Shown: positions 35,203 through 44,584 of the stretch, piece by piece
Layout of the letters: every line of letters begins with the position of its first letter
How positions within the stretch are numbered: position 1 is the first letter of the stretch
Assembly (NCBI GenBank): GCA_002336245.1
Contig: DDDG01000004.1
Coordinates: 1 to 64,000 of the forward strand
Direction of reading: 5' to 3'
From: Flavobacteriales bacterium UBA1986
GTDB lineage: Bacteria; Bacteroidota; Bacteroidia; Flavobacteriales_G; Salibacteraceae
DNA length: 64,000 nucleotides
Position numbers and translations under genes: made by a program
Notes under the pieces: model-generated
What the model was told of the DNA's origin: nothing
Seen by the model: the letters and a program-made list of their open reading frames with translations, nothing else
The model's database searches: none

Positions 35203-36078
35203 ATGAAAAAACTACTTGTCCCGATAGACTATTCGAAAATTTCCAAATGTGCGGCTGAAGTGGCGGCACAAATGGCTAGAGAATCGGGTGGGGAGGTTTT
35301 TCTTTTAAACGTAGTAGACTTTCCTATTCACGACCCCAATTGGACAAAGGAAGCAAGCCAGGATGTGCCCAAAGGCTTAGCTCTTGGAAAAGTGATTCAG
35401 GAGCGCATGGACAAATTCGAGAAGTTCGATTTTCTTGAAGGTGTGAAAGTGCATGGAATCCTCAGAGAGGAGGATAATGTTTACGAAACAATTGCTGAGG
35501 TAGTAAAGGAAATTGAGGCCGACATCATTGTTATGGGGACCCACAGCAGGTCAAAAATGAACCGCTTTCTCATAGGCTCAAACACAGATCGTGTCATACG
35601 AATTACTGATGTCCCTGTTCTCAGTGTGAAGCGACGTCATGAGCATTTCATCGTTAAGAACATAGCATTTGCTTCCAATTTTTACGGAGAATCCTATTCG
35701 GTCTTTAAGGCAATTAAGTCTATTGTAGACCTCTACAAGGCAAAAATTCATTTCGTTAAAGTGATTACCCCTGGGCATTTTGAAACGACGCTTGAAAGCC
35801 GCAAGCTTATGGAAGATTTCGCGAAAAACTTCAAGCTTACGGACTCCAGCATCAACATCTACAACGACACCAAAGTTGAGTATGGAATAAACCGATTTGC
35901 AAAGGAAATTGAGGCAGATGTCATTTCCATGGAAACCCATGGAGGAAGCAGCATAGTGCAACTTGTGACTGGAAGTATATTGGGTGATGTTTTGGAAGGA
36001 GCCCAATTGCCAGTCTTAACCATTCGAATAGACGAGCCGGAAGTATCGGCCAAAGGAATATTCCCCGAAATGAGATAA
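35203..36078 (+). CDS. Universal stress protein, two Usp domains
   Basis: 291 residues, two consecutive Usp domains (about 1-145 and 150-285). The first opens KKLLVPIDYSK and carries the ATP-loop-like VMGTHSRSKMNRFLIGSNTDRVI with the G-x2-G-x9-G(S/T) pattern. The second has SMETHGGSSIVQLVTGSI, less perfect. Usp proteins support survival under starvation, oxidative or low-oxygen stress. Start ATG 35203. A second Usp gene follows downstream. Confidence 0.9.
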   Translation: MKKLLVPIDYSKISKCAAEVAAQMARESGGEVFLLNVVDFPIHDPNWTKEASQDVPKGLALGKVIQERMDKFEKFDFLEGVKVHGILREEDNVYETIAEVVKEIEADIIVMGTHSRSKMNRFLIGSNTDRVIRITDVPVLSVKRRHEHFIVKNIAFASNFYGESYSVFKAIKSIVDLYKAKIHFVKVITPGHFETTLESRKLMEDFAKNFKLTDSSINIYNDTKVEYGINRFAKEIEADVISMETHGGSSIVQLVTGSILGDVLEGAQLPVLTIRIDEPEVSAKGIFPEMR

Positions 36079-36087
36079 GCGATAGTT

Positions 36088-36258
36088 ATGAAACCCAAAT
36101 TGATTTTAAAGTATTTTCTGTTTATTTAGGCCTTTGTAGGCCCAATTCAAATGGCAGTTAATAGTGTTGATTCTCTTGGAATGTGGCACTTATTGTGGTT
36201 TGTTGTTTCTTTGGTGATGATTGGATACGCTAGCTCCATTTCAGTCAATAAGAACTAA
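36088..36258 (+). pseudogene. Small membrane protein interrupted by TAG
   Basis: One frame from ATG 36088 to TAA 36256-36258 reads as a 56-codon small protein with a single TAG at 36127-36129. Before it is a hydrophobic start (MKPKLILKYFLFI), after it a 35-residue reading from ATG 36151 with a membrane helix (LLWFVVSLVMIGYASS). The sequences on both sides look like parts of one protein. GGCCT/AGGCC can pair directly at the stop codon (36129-36142). No family recognised. A real gene could also start at 36151. Confidence 0.45.
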
Positions 36259-36266
36259 TTAATAAA

Positions 36267-37094
36267 ATGGGCTTGAAAAGAATCATACTCCCCACAGACT
36301 TTTCCAAGAATGCGCGCAATGCGATTAAGTACGCCATCGATGTTTTTAAAGATCAGGAAGCGGAATACTTTCTACTGAATATTTACAGAGAGCCGCACGC
36401 AACTTCTTCTTCATTAGTGTCTATTGTAGACATACTTCAAAAGAGCAGCGAAGAATCCTTGGTTCGAGAGGAAAAGAAAATTCGCGACTTGTTTCCAAGT
36501 ATGAACTTGAACATGGAAACTGTTTCAGCATACGGTGATACTACCCTTCAGATCAATAAATTGGCTCAAGAAAAAGAAGTCGATTACATCATCATGGGTA
36601 CAAAAGGTGCCTCAGGATTAAAGGAGGTCATCCTCGGCAGTGTCACCGCAGACGTAATTCAAGGAGTTAAAGTACCGCTCATAGCCGTGCCGGATAGATG
36701 TGCTTTCACTGGATTTGAGCGCATTGGCTTCGCCGCCGATCTTAAGGAAATTCGATCGAAAGAAAATTTAAACCCAATGCTCGATTTGGCTGAAGCATTT
36801 GGAAGCACCATTGAGATTATTACTGTTCAGCGTGAAGTTGAACAGCCTTCAGAAGAAGAAGCAATGGTTGGTTATGACATTCACGAGATGCTTCGAGGAA
36901 TTCAGCACAAATTTGTTCGAAGAGAGAGCAATGAGGTCATCAAAGGAATTGAAGGTTACATGAGCGAGACCAATCCTGATCTTATGGTCTTGATACCTCG
37001 CAAAACGAGTTTGTGGGATCGCCTCTTCAAAATCTCAGTTACCAAAAAGGTTGCTCTTCACGCCGACACTCCACTGCTGATACTTCAGGACTAA
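36267..37094 (+). CDS. Universal stress protein, two Usp domains
   Basis: 275 residues. The N-terminal domain opens KRIILPTDFSKNARNAIKYAID and contains the ATP-loop MGTKGASGLKEVILGSVTADVI, a good G-x2-G-x9-G(S/T) match; the second domain (about 150-275) is divergent and ends VALHADTPLLILQD. It is a paralogue of the 35203 protein. The end overlaps the convergent acs by four bases. Confidence 0.9.
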   Translation: MGLKRIILPTDFSKNARNAIKYAIDVFKDQEAEYFLLNIYREPHATSSSLVSIVDILQKSSEESLVREEKKIRDLFPSMNLNMETVSAYGDTTLQINKLAQEKEVDYIIMGTKGASGLKEVILGSVTADVIQGVKVPLIAVPDRCAFTGFERIGFAADLKEIRSKENLNPMLDLAEAFGSTIEIITVQREVEQPSEEEAMVGYDIHEMLRGIQHKFVRRESNEVIKGIEGYMSETNPDLMVLIPRKTSLWDRLFKISVTKKVALHADTPLLILQD

Positions 37095-38995
37095 AGGGAT
37101 CCGGCTTTTATTTCATCAACCACCGACGGATCCAGTAGGGTAGAAGTATCTCCTAAATTGCTCGGATCCCCTTCCGCAATTTTTCGAAGGATACGACGCA
37201 TAATTTTTCCACTTCGTGTTTTTGGAAGGCCAGAAACAAACTGAATTTTATCGGGCTTTGCAATGGGGCCAATGCGTTGAGAGACCATATTGATGAGCTC
37301 AGCTCGAAGTGAGTCAGTTGTACTATTATTGGGTTTCTCGCCATTGTAGAGCATCACAAAAGCATGAATTCCTTGTCCCTTAATGTCGTGAGGGTAACCT
37401 ACAACGGCCGTTTCGCAAACCTTCGGGTGTTGATCGAGGGCATCTTCAATTTCTGCCGTACCGAGGTTGTGGCCAGAAACGATGAGAACATCATCAACCC
37501 GCCCAGTGATTCGATAGTTTCCTTCAGCATCTCGTTTGCAGCCGTCGCCGGTAAAGTATTTTCCTGGAAAAGCGGTGTAATAGGTATCCTTAAAGCGTTG
37601 ATGATTGCCATATATAGTTCTCGCCATAGAAGGCCAGGGGAATTTGATGCACAAGCGTCCTTCGGCCTCACCCTGAAGTTCATTTCCCTCTTCGTCAACT
37701 ACAGAAGGCTGAATGCCAGGAAGGGGTTTGGTGGCGAAGGTTGGTTTCAAATCGGTGCAATGTGGAATTGGGGAAATCAGAATACCCCCAGTTTCAGTCT
37801 GCCACCAAGTATCGACAATGGGGCAATTTTTCTTGCCAACTTTTTCGTTGTACCAATGCCAAGCCTCCTCGTTGATGGGCTCACCAACGGTGCCTAAAAC
37901 CTTCAAGGACGATAGGTCGTGCTTCTCAACATAATGGTCTCCGCAGCTCTCTAGCGCGCGAATTGCTGTAGGGGCAGTGTAGAATTGACTCACCTTGTGT
38001 TTATCGACAACCTCCCAGAAGCGGTCGGAGTCGGGCCATGTAGGCACGCCTTCGAACATCACACTAGTCGCCCCGCTGAGCAAGGGGCCGTAAACAATGT
38101 AAGAGTGACCAGTAACCCAGCCAATGTCGGCGGTGCACCAGTAAACGTCTTCCTCCTCCACTTGAAATACGTTTTGGAAGGTGTAGGCCGTGTAAACCAT
38201 GTAGCCAGCGGTGCTGTGCACAATGCCTTTTGGCTTTCCCGTTGAGCCGGAAGTATACAGAATGAACAGCGGATCTTCACTATCCATTTCTTCCGCAGCA
38301 CAATCTATTGCCTGCCCCGCCAATACGTCGTGGAGCCAGAAGTCTCTGCCAGGAGTCATGGAGGCGCCGTCTGATGTTCGCTCCAAAACCAGAACGTTCT
38401 CCACAGAGACACAGCCTTTAAGGGCTTCGTCTACGATGCTCTTTAGGTCGAGGGTTTTTGCCCCACGGTAACTGCCGTCGGCGGTAATCACCATTTTACA
38501 CTGAGCATCTTCAATACGGTCGGCCAATGACTTTGCCGAGAAGCCAGCGAATACTACCGAATGAGGGGCGCCGATGCGAGCACAAGCCAAAACGGCAATG
38601 GCCAGCTCTGGAACCATGGGCATGTACAAACAAACATTGTCGCCCTTCTTTATTCCTTTCGATTTAAGGGCATTTGCCATACGACAAACCTCTCCACGGA
38701 GCTGATGATAGGTGAAGCTGCGCGAGGCTTCTGTGGGGTCGTTAGGCTCCCAAATCAGGGCTGTTTTGTTGCCGCGCTTCTCAATGTGTCGATCGAGGCA
38801 ATTTTCAGTGATGTTGAGTTTTCCATTTAGAAACCATTTGATTTCGGGTTTGCTCAAGTCGTACTCAAGAACTTGGTCCCAAGGTTTTTTCCAACTGAAA
38901 CTTGAGGCTATTTCGGCCCAAAAGTCCTCCGGAGACTCAACACTTTTTTGATACGTTTTTTCGTAGTCCTCTTTACTTCTAATTCGAAAGTCCAT
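37091..38995 (-). CDS. acs: Acetyl-CoA synthetase
   Basis: 634 residues; activates acetate to acetyl-CoA through acetyl-AMP, using ATP and CoA. The P loop is YTSGSTGKPKG, the DTWWQTETGG segment carries the acetate-pocket tryptophan, and the C-terminal SGKIMRRILR contains the lysine that is reversibly acetylated in the family. Length is typical of the acetate-specific enzyme. Convergent with the Usp gene. Confidence 0.95.
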   Translation of the reverse strand: MDFRIRSKEDYEKTYQKSVESPEDFWAEIASSFSWKKPWDQVLEYDLSKPEIKWFLNGKLNITENCLDRHIEKRGNKTALIWEPNDPTEASRSFTYHQLRGEVCRMANALKSKGIKKGDNVCLYMPMVPELAIAVLACARIGAPHSVVFAGFSAKSLADRIEDAQCKMVITADGSYRGAKTLDLKSIVDEALKGCVSVENVLVLERTSDGASMTPGRDFWLHDVLAGQAIDCAAEEMDSEDPLFILYTSGSTGKPKGIVHSTAGYMVYTAYTFQNVFQVEEEDVYWCTADIGWVTGHSYIVYGPLLSGATSVMFEGVPTWPDSDRFWEVVDKHKVSQFYTAPTAIRALESCGDHYVEKHDLSSLKVLGTVGEPINEEAWHWYNEKVGKKNCPIVDTWWQTETGGILISPIPHCTDLKPTFATKPLPGIQPSVVDEEGNELQGEAEGRLCIKFPWPSMARTIYGNHQRFKDTYYTAFPGKYFTGDGCKRDAEGNYRITGRVDDVLIVSGHNLGTAEIEDALDQHPKVCETAVVGYPHDIKGQGIHAFVMLYNGEKPNNSTTDSLRAELINMVSQRIGPIAKPDKIQFVSGLPKTRSGKIMRRILRKIAEGDPSNLGDTSTLLDPSVVDEIKAGSL

Positions 38996-39042
38996 AGCTC
39001 AGTACTTGTACAGAGCAAGTATAACGAAAGCGCAAGGAATTT

Positions 39043-39753
39043 TTAGAAGAGAGATAGGCACATGCCAATGGAGAGCGGGTAAAGTTCAGTCCCCTGCCCT
39101 TCGTGAAAGAGTGGCGTAAACTGGTAGGCGCCATAAATCGAGAACTTACCATAACCAACCCGAAAGGTTGCTGTTCCTCGAACTCGTGCCGTATTCGGGA
39201 ATCGTGTTGAGGTAAAACGATAAGCTTGGTCGTCGACTAAAAGCTGACGGGCATTGATTTTAAAGCCAACTTTCGCGCCGATGGAAATTTTCCAAGGATG
39301 CCCTCTTTCGTCGGGCTTACTTCTATAGCGAAGCTCTGCTGGAATTTCAAGATAGTTTAGGTTGAAAGCCGATCGTTTGTAGGTACTGTCGAAAGGAATA
39401 ACATTGAAGAGGTGGAAGTTCGTTTCATTGGAATCAACCCACTCAACCTGTGCATTGCTGTAAATCCGCATATGACTGATGCCAAGACCAATTCCAACAC
39501 TCATGGGGCTTCTGGGTAAAAAGTGATCGTACATCAGGGCTATATCGTAGCCATGAGAAAAGAATTTCTGATCAAACAAGCCCTTAGATCCGAGCAGAAA
39601 ACTCGAGTTCAAATTGATCATCATCATATCCAAGCGTTCGCGGTCGTCTTCTTGAGAAAAAACCTCGGATGTTGGAAGAGCAGAAAGAAATAGAGCCAGT
39701 GCGGAGAGGGTAAGAACTTTCCAATGAAGCTTGCGTAAAATAAGTTTTGCCAT
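39043..39753 (-). CDS. Outer-membrane beta-barrel protein (PorT-like)
   Basis: 236 residues from ATG 39753. A signal peptide ends near SEVFSQ; the rest alternates polar and hydrophobic strands and ends in Phe (SLF), as outer-membrane barrels do. The pattern VGIGLGISHMRIYS, NLNYLEIPAELRYR, ISIGAKVGFKI is the OMP_b-brl_2/PorT-type barrel of about 8 strands that is abundant in Bacteroidota. PorT itself is a T9SS-linked protein, but this call is only to the barrel family. Alone on its strand. Confidence 0.8.
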   Translation of the reverse strand: MAKLILRKLHWKVLTLSALALFLSALPTSEVFSQEDDRERLDMMMINLNSSFLLGSKGLFDQKFFSHGYDIALMYDHFLPRSPMSVGIGLGISHMRIYSNAQVEWVDSNETNFHLFNVIPFDSTYKRSAFNLNYLEIPAELRYRSKPDERGHPWKISIGAKVGFKINARQLLVDDQAYRFTSTRFPNTARVRGTATFRVGYGKFSIYGAYQFTPLFHEGQGTELYPLSIGMCLSLF

Positions 39754-39842
39754 GAGCGAGCGCAAAAATAGCCGAATTTTAATGCCTTAAAGGCAACCAG
39801 ATTAAGTTCGGGACGTCTTTAACGTAGAAACCGCTCCATATT

Positions 39843-42236
39843 ATGAAAAGGAATCTGTTTTTCTTCATCCCCCTTCTCTTCAGCATCCTCCTTTCAACCA
39901 TTGTTAGCGGCCAAAAAGACTCGCTATTCGACTATCGATATTACGATTCCCTCACAGTTCTTGACCACAATGGCGACAGCTTGAAACAAGCCTGGGCCGG
40001 CGGAATTAATTTGGCTCAGTTTGGACGGATTGACGTGGATCGAGATGGGAGAAAAGACCTTGTGGAGTTCGATCGCGACGGACGAAATTTTAAGGTGTTC
40101 CTAAACAAGGCGATTGGAAGATATGTAGATTACAAACATGCCCCAGAATACTCGGCTCGCTTTCCTGAAGGAATACAGCACTTCGCCTATTTCAAAGACT
40201 ACAACAACGACGGCAAGGTCGATATTTGGGCCCGCCACCCCTTCGGCCTGAGAATTTTTAAGAACGTGAGCGACAGCGTTCTTCGCTTTGAACCTCTGTG
40301 CAATTTCAGGGATTTTGTTGGAAATCCAGTTTGTTATGTAACCGCTCAGTTTCCGGATGGCAGCGGGGGAGTAAACTACTTCAATGTAGAAATTCCTGCA
40401 GAAGACAAGCCCGCCATTGAAGACATCAATTTCGACGGAAAGTTGGACTTACTCACATTTGGAAATGAGTTTTCCTTGGCTGCAAACACCATCAATTACT
40501 ACAAGAACATTTCGACCGTCCCAGACAGTTTGGTGTTTAAAAACATCACAGCGTGTTGGGGCCTTTTTTATGAAAACGACACATCCAACGGAATCACCAC
40601 CAATTTTTATTGTCCAGATTCGGGAGGTACCGACCGCATTTCCAGGCCAGATGTCATTAAAAGAGGAGCGGCAAGGCATACGGGTTCCACCATCACCGCT
40701 TTTGATATTGGTGGGGACCTCACAATGGACTTAGCCGTTGGGGATATTGCCTATTCGAAAATGATTTTACTCAACAATACAGGTGACTCAAGCAAGGCCC
40801 GCATCAGTTCTTTCGACACGCTGTTTCCAAGCAATACCAAAGCGGTAGACTTAGGAATTTTCCCAGCCGCCTATTATGTGGATGTAGACAACGACAACGA
40901 GCGCGATTTGCTTGTTACCCCGGGCGCACTGCAGGAGTCCATGGACCGCGACAATGTGTGGTACTACGACAACACCAATCTCGATGAAAACCCAAGTTTC
41001 AACTACATTAAGAAGGACTTTTTAGTGGGGGAGATGATTGATGTTGGCACCATGGCTTTCCCTGCTTTTGTAGATGTGAACGGCGACTCATTGGTCGATA
41101 TGATCGTTGGAAACGATGCTTTCATGAAAAGCAACAAAGACTACTACGGGCGCATTGCCTATTTCCAAAACATCGGGACCTACAACGACTCTGTTCGCCT
41201 CCCGGCTTTTCGCTTGGTCGACAGCAATTATTTAAACCTAGAGGCCTTGCAGTTGCGTTCCATTCAACTGGAGTTTGGGGACATGGATGCAGATTCCGAT
41301 TTGGACCTTCTGATTGGATTGCAAGATGGTAGCCTAAGGTATTACGAGAACATAGCGACCAACCTGGGCGATTCAATAATTCTTCAAGCTTCTCCGGGCT
41401 GGGACAGCATTGTGAGCACTACCGCTTTTGCCTCACCAGAGCTTTTTGACGCAGACGCAGACGGTGATTTGGATCTCATTATTGGTGAGCAGCACGGAAC
41501 AATGGATATGTACCTCAACCAAGGGGATTCTTCGCAGCCGCTTTTTTCGTCTTCTTTCAAGCTGCAAAACTTTGGCGGTGTAGAGCGAAAGGATGTTTTT
41601 GGAAATGGCTTCTTGGTGCCTGAAATCATTAAGATCGATTCCATGGGTAAGTTGGCAGGAAGGTATGATGCAGGAGAAGCGCACCTTTTCCTTGGAAGTA
41701 TTTTCGGACAAGTTGAGGTTTACGACAGCCTCGATGGCAATATGTTTGGAAACTTTCGGAAGATCGACTCCATTCCTCATTCTCGATATCGAATTGCCCC
41801 TTCAATCACAGATGTGTACGGTGATAGCTTACCCGATTTGTTCCTTGGAGAACAAGCAGGAGGCATCACCAGCATGCTTCGTGGAAAAGGCATTCTACTT
41901 CCACCACTACCACCTCCGGATACAACAGACACAACCGATACCACAGACACGACAGATACAACTGGAATTGGCTACCACGAGTGGATTATGCGAAACGTGA
42001 ACATCTTTCCCAACCCGGCGCACGAGCGTTTTCAAGTGCTGAGCGCTGGGGCGGCATTGAAAGGGGTTCATCTCTACGACCTTCAAGGTCGACTCATCAA
42101 ACAATGGGCTTTCCGAGAAGAGGAAAACATTCGGAAGGCAGACTTGCGTTTGCCAGAGGTTCAAGGAAATGAATTGATCGTGCGCGTGTTTGGTTTCGGC
42201 GAGCTCGACAAGTCGATAATTTTAATTGTAGACTGA
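39843..42236 (+). CDS. FG-GAP/VCBS repeat protein with T9SS sorting domain (copy 1)
   Basis: 797 residues. Signal peptide ends near SGQ (about 24). Repeated VCBS/FG-GAP blades with calcium-type DxDxDG loops, such as DVDRDGRKDLVEFDRDG, DYNNDGKVDIW and DADADGDLDLIIGE, build a beta-propeller. A proline stretch and a (D-T-T)n linker (DNA 41919-41963, 15 codons) lead to a type A sorting domain starting IFPNPAHERF. It is exported by T9SS to the surface or medium. The next gene is a close tandem paralogue. Confidence 0.9.
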   Translation: MKRNLFFFIPLLFSILLSTIVSGQKDSLFDYRYYDSLTVLDHNGDSLKQAWAGGINLAQFGRIDVDRDGRKDLVEFDRDGRNFKVFLNKAIGRYVDYKHAPEYSARFPEGIQHFAYFKDYNNDGKVDIWARHPFGLRIFKNVSDSVLRFEPLCNFRDFVGNPVCYVTAQFPDGSGGVNYFNVEIPAEDKPAIEDINFDGKLDLLTFGNEFSLAANTINYYKNISTVPDSLVFKNITACWGLFYENDTSNGITTNFYCPDSGGTDRISRPDVIKRGAARHTGSTITAFDIGGDLTMDLAVGDIAYSKMILLNNTGDSSKARISSFDTLFPSNTKAVDLGIFPAAYYVDVDNDNERDLLVTPGALQESMDRDNVWYYDNTNLDENPSFNYIKKDFLVGEMIDVGTMAFPAFVDVNGDSLVDMIVGNDAFMKSNKDYYGRIAYFQNIGTYNDSVRLPAFRLVDSNYLNLEALQLRSIQLEFGDMDADSDLDLLIGLQDGSLRYYENIATNLGDSIILQASPGWDSIVSTTAFASPELFDADADGDLDLIIGEQHGTMDMYLNQGDSSQPLFSSSFKLQNFGGVERKDVFGNGFLVPEIIKIDSMGKLAGRYDAGEAHLFLGSIFGQVEVYDSLDGNMFGNFRKIDSIPHSRYRIAPSITDVYGDSLPDLFLGEQAGGITSMLRGKGILLPPLPPPDTTDTTDTTDTTDTTGIGYHEWIMRNVNIFPNPAHERFQVLSAGAALKGVHLYDLQGRLIKQWAFREEENIRKADLRLPEVQGNELIVRVFGFGELDKSIILIVD

Positions 42237-42241
42237 GCATA

Positions 42242-44584
42242 TTGAACCGATTCCACCACAGCTTTCTGGTTTTTTTCTGGCTTAGCATTCCAGTACTTCT
42301 GAACGCCCAATTTGTTGAGAAGTACGGTCGATACGACTCCATTCCTCTTGTGAACTTTATTGGAGATACGCTCCAAAACCCTTGGGTTGGTGGCTTCAAT
42401 TCGGTTCAGTTTTCGGAAATGGAATTGAACCATGATGGAATCATGGATTTACTGGTTTTTGACCGGGATGGGAATATTTTGAGAACCTTCCTGAACGATG
42501 GAAGTCAACTTGGCAACCCGTACCACTACGCCCCAGAATACGAGCAGTTTTTCTCTCCTGATTTCTACGGTTTTGTTCAGACCTACGATTACAACGCCGA
42601 TGGTAAAATGGATCTTTTCACGGCGCACCCCTTTGGAATTGCAGTGTTTGTAAATGAAAGTGATTCCGTTTTGCGTTTTCGGGAAAGAGATGATTTTCTT
42701 GACATCGACAGCAATGAAGTCTATTATCTCACAACCGAGTATCAGGCGTCGTTCGGGACAACTCGGTCCAACGTATACACTTATGTTGACGATGTTCCTG
42801 CGCTTGCCGACTTTAATGGCGACGGTTATATGGACATTGTATCCTTTGGTGTTTTTGGAAACTTTGCAGAGTATTATGAGAACCGAGGAGTAGGTGCAAA
42901 GGACTTAGACCTGATTTTAAAAACCCAATGTTGGGGAGTATTTTCCGAAGGCGGAACGGACAACAACATTGTAATGAATTCCTTCTGTGCAGATTCTGGA
43001 GGGACGGACCGCATGAGTTTGAATTCTATGGATCCAGTTCGAGGAGCGGCAAGACACATTGGTTCTGCTTTGATGGCCATTGATCTCGACCAAGACCAAG
43101 ATTTGGATTTATTGCTCAGCGATGTTTCGTTTGGCAATACGAAAGCATTGTACAATGGTGGCGACAACAAGAAAGCGGTCATTACTTCCTTTGAGACGAA
43201 CTATCCTACGGGCGGAACCCCCATTGATTTACCGATATTCCCAGGGAGCTATTACCTTGACCTCGACAACGACGGAGTGAAAGATTTGGTCTCAAGTCCA
43301 AACAATGTGGGAGCTTCCGACGATTTTGAAAACGTATGGTTCTACAAAAACAAGGGTCAAAACGACCTTCCCGACTTTGAATTCAAGCAAAAAGATTTTC
43401 TAAGCGACGAGGTCGTCGATTTAGGAACCATGGCCTCTCCCGTTTTCATCGACATCGATGGCGACAGTCTTTTGGACCTTGTGTGCGGAAATTACGGAGA
43501 GTTTCAAAGCTTCAGTGAATACCAATCGCGCTTGGTATACTTCAAGAATACCGGAGTGTACACAGACAGTTCAGCCTTCCCTTCTTTTCAATTGGCCGAC
43601 GATGATTTCATGGGTTTTGGTCAGGATCCTAGAAATCAGGGATTGATTCCAGCCTTTGGAGATTTGGATGCAGACGGAGATCTCGATATGGTGCTAGGAG
43701 AGGTTTTTGGAAATGCGGTGTACTATGAAAATCAAGCTTCTTCACCTACCGATTCCGCCGTCTTTGTGAGAAAGCAGGTTTCTTGGGACAGCACCTTATT
43801 TCTTGGCTACAATCCCTCTTTAACCATCTACGATGTGGACCGTGATGGAGACCTCGATTTGATCTCGGGTGGTCGGTACGGAAGGATTTATTTCTTCGAG
43901 AATACCGGAAATGCAAGCCAGGCAAGTTTCTCTGAGAGCAACAAGAATGAAGACTTTGGAAATGTTGAAATCGTAAACCTCATCGGGGAAGGCTTCACGA
44001 GTCCGAGTTTTGCTTTAATGGACGACAGCTTAAAGTACAATACAAGCGCGAATGGAGCTTCTCTCAAGATGTTTGTTGGAAGCTACAACGGCACCATATA
44101 CGTTTACGGAAACATTGATGGGAATTTGGCGGGAACCTTCACAGGCCTTGACACCTTAAAAGTGAATGCGAAGAACTTGCGCTTGAGCGTAGCAGATCTT
44201 TCGAAAGACGGAAAGCCCGACATCGTATATGGTGAGAACAGCGGAGGTATGAGTTTCATTCTACAAGACAGAGGCTTTAAACTTCCCGCTCCAAACAGTC
44301 GTGTTGAGGTCTTGGAAGAAGAAACTGAATTCACTTTGTTCCCAAACCCAACCAACGACCACTGTTTCATTCGAGCTTCTGTTGGAATAGATCAAATTGA
44401 ACTGATGGATGTTCAGGGAAGGCTTCATGCCAAAAGATCCTTTGTACAGCTTGAAGACGGCTTAATTCGCTTCGACGTATCTGACCTACCAGAAGGAATA
44501 CATTTAGTCAGAATCCAAACTGCCGAGGAGGTAATATTGAAGAAATTCTTCAAACTACCGTCCAATGGAACACAAGCTTACTGA
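42242..44584 (+). CDS. FG-GAP/VCBS repeat protein with T9SS sorting domain (copy 2)
   Basis: 780 residues from TTG 42242 with signal peptide to LLNAQ. Same domain plan as its neighbour: shared landmarks include CWGxF, CxDSGGTDR, RGAARHxGS and DLGTMAxPxFxDxxGDSL. The sorting domain begins TLFPNPTNDH. The repeated aspartate loops suggest calcium binding. The (DTT)n linker of copy 1 is absent. Tandem duplication followed by divergence explains the pair. The end overlaps the exonuclease gene by 20 bases. Confidence 0.9.
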   Translation: MNRFHHSFLVFFWLSIPVLLNAQFVEKYGRYDSIPLVNFIGDTLQNPWVGGFNSVQFSEMELNHDGIMDLLVFDRDGNILRTFLNDGSQLGNPYHYAPEYEQFFSPDFYGFVQTYDYNADGKMDLFTAHPFGIAVFVNESDSVLRFRERDDFLDIDSNEVYYLTTEYQASFGTTRSNVYTYVDDVPALADFNGDGYMDIVSFGVFGNFAEYYENRGVGAKDLDLILKTQCWGVFSEGGTDNNIVMNSFCADSGGTDRMSLNSMDPVRGAARHIGSALMAIDLDQDQDLDLLLSDVSFGNTKALYNGGDNKKAVITSFETNYPTGGTPIDLPIFPGSYYLDLDNDGVKDLVSSPNNVGASDDFENVWFYKNKGQNDLPDFEFKQKDFLSDEVVDLGTMASPVFIDIDGDSLLDLVCGNYGEFQSFSEYQSRLVYFKNTGVYTDSSAFPSFQLADDDFMGFGQDPRNQGLIPAFGDLDADGDLDMVLGEVFGNAVYYENQASSPTDSAVFVRKQVSWDSTLFLGYNPSLTIYDVDRDGDLDLISGGRYGRIYFFENTGNASQASFSESNKNEDFGNVEIVNLIGEGFTSPSFALMDDSLKYNTSANGASLKMFVGSYNGTIYVYGNIDGNLAGTFTGLDTLKVNAKNLRLSVADLSKDGKPDIVYGENSGGMSFILQDRGFKLPAPNSRVEVLEEETEFTLFPNPTNDHCFIRASVGIDQIELMDVQGRLHAKRSFVQLEDGLIRFDVSDLPEGIHLVRIQTAEEVILKKFFKLPSNGTQAY

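Noticed and set aside
36127..36142. Pyrrolysine-type recoding of TAG
   Set aside because: TAG is used as a normal stop elsewhere in the window (mnmG, ybeY, lysS), and a five-pair stem alone is weak evidence.
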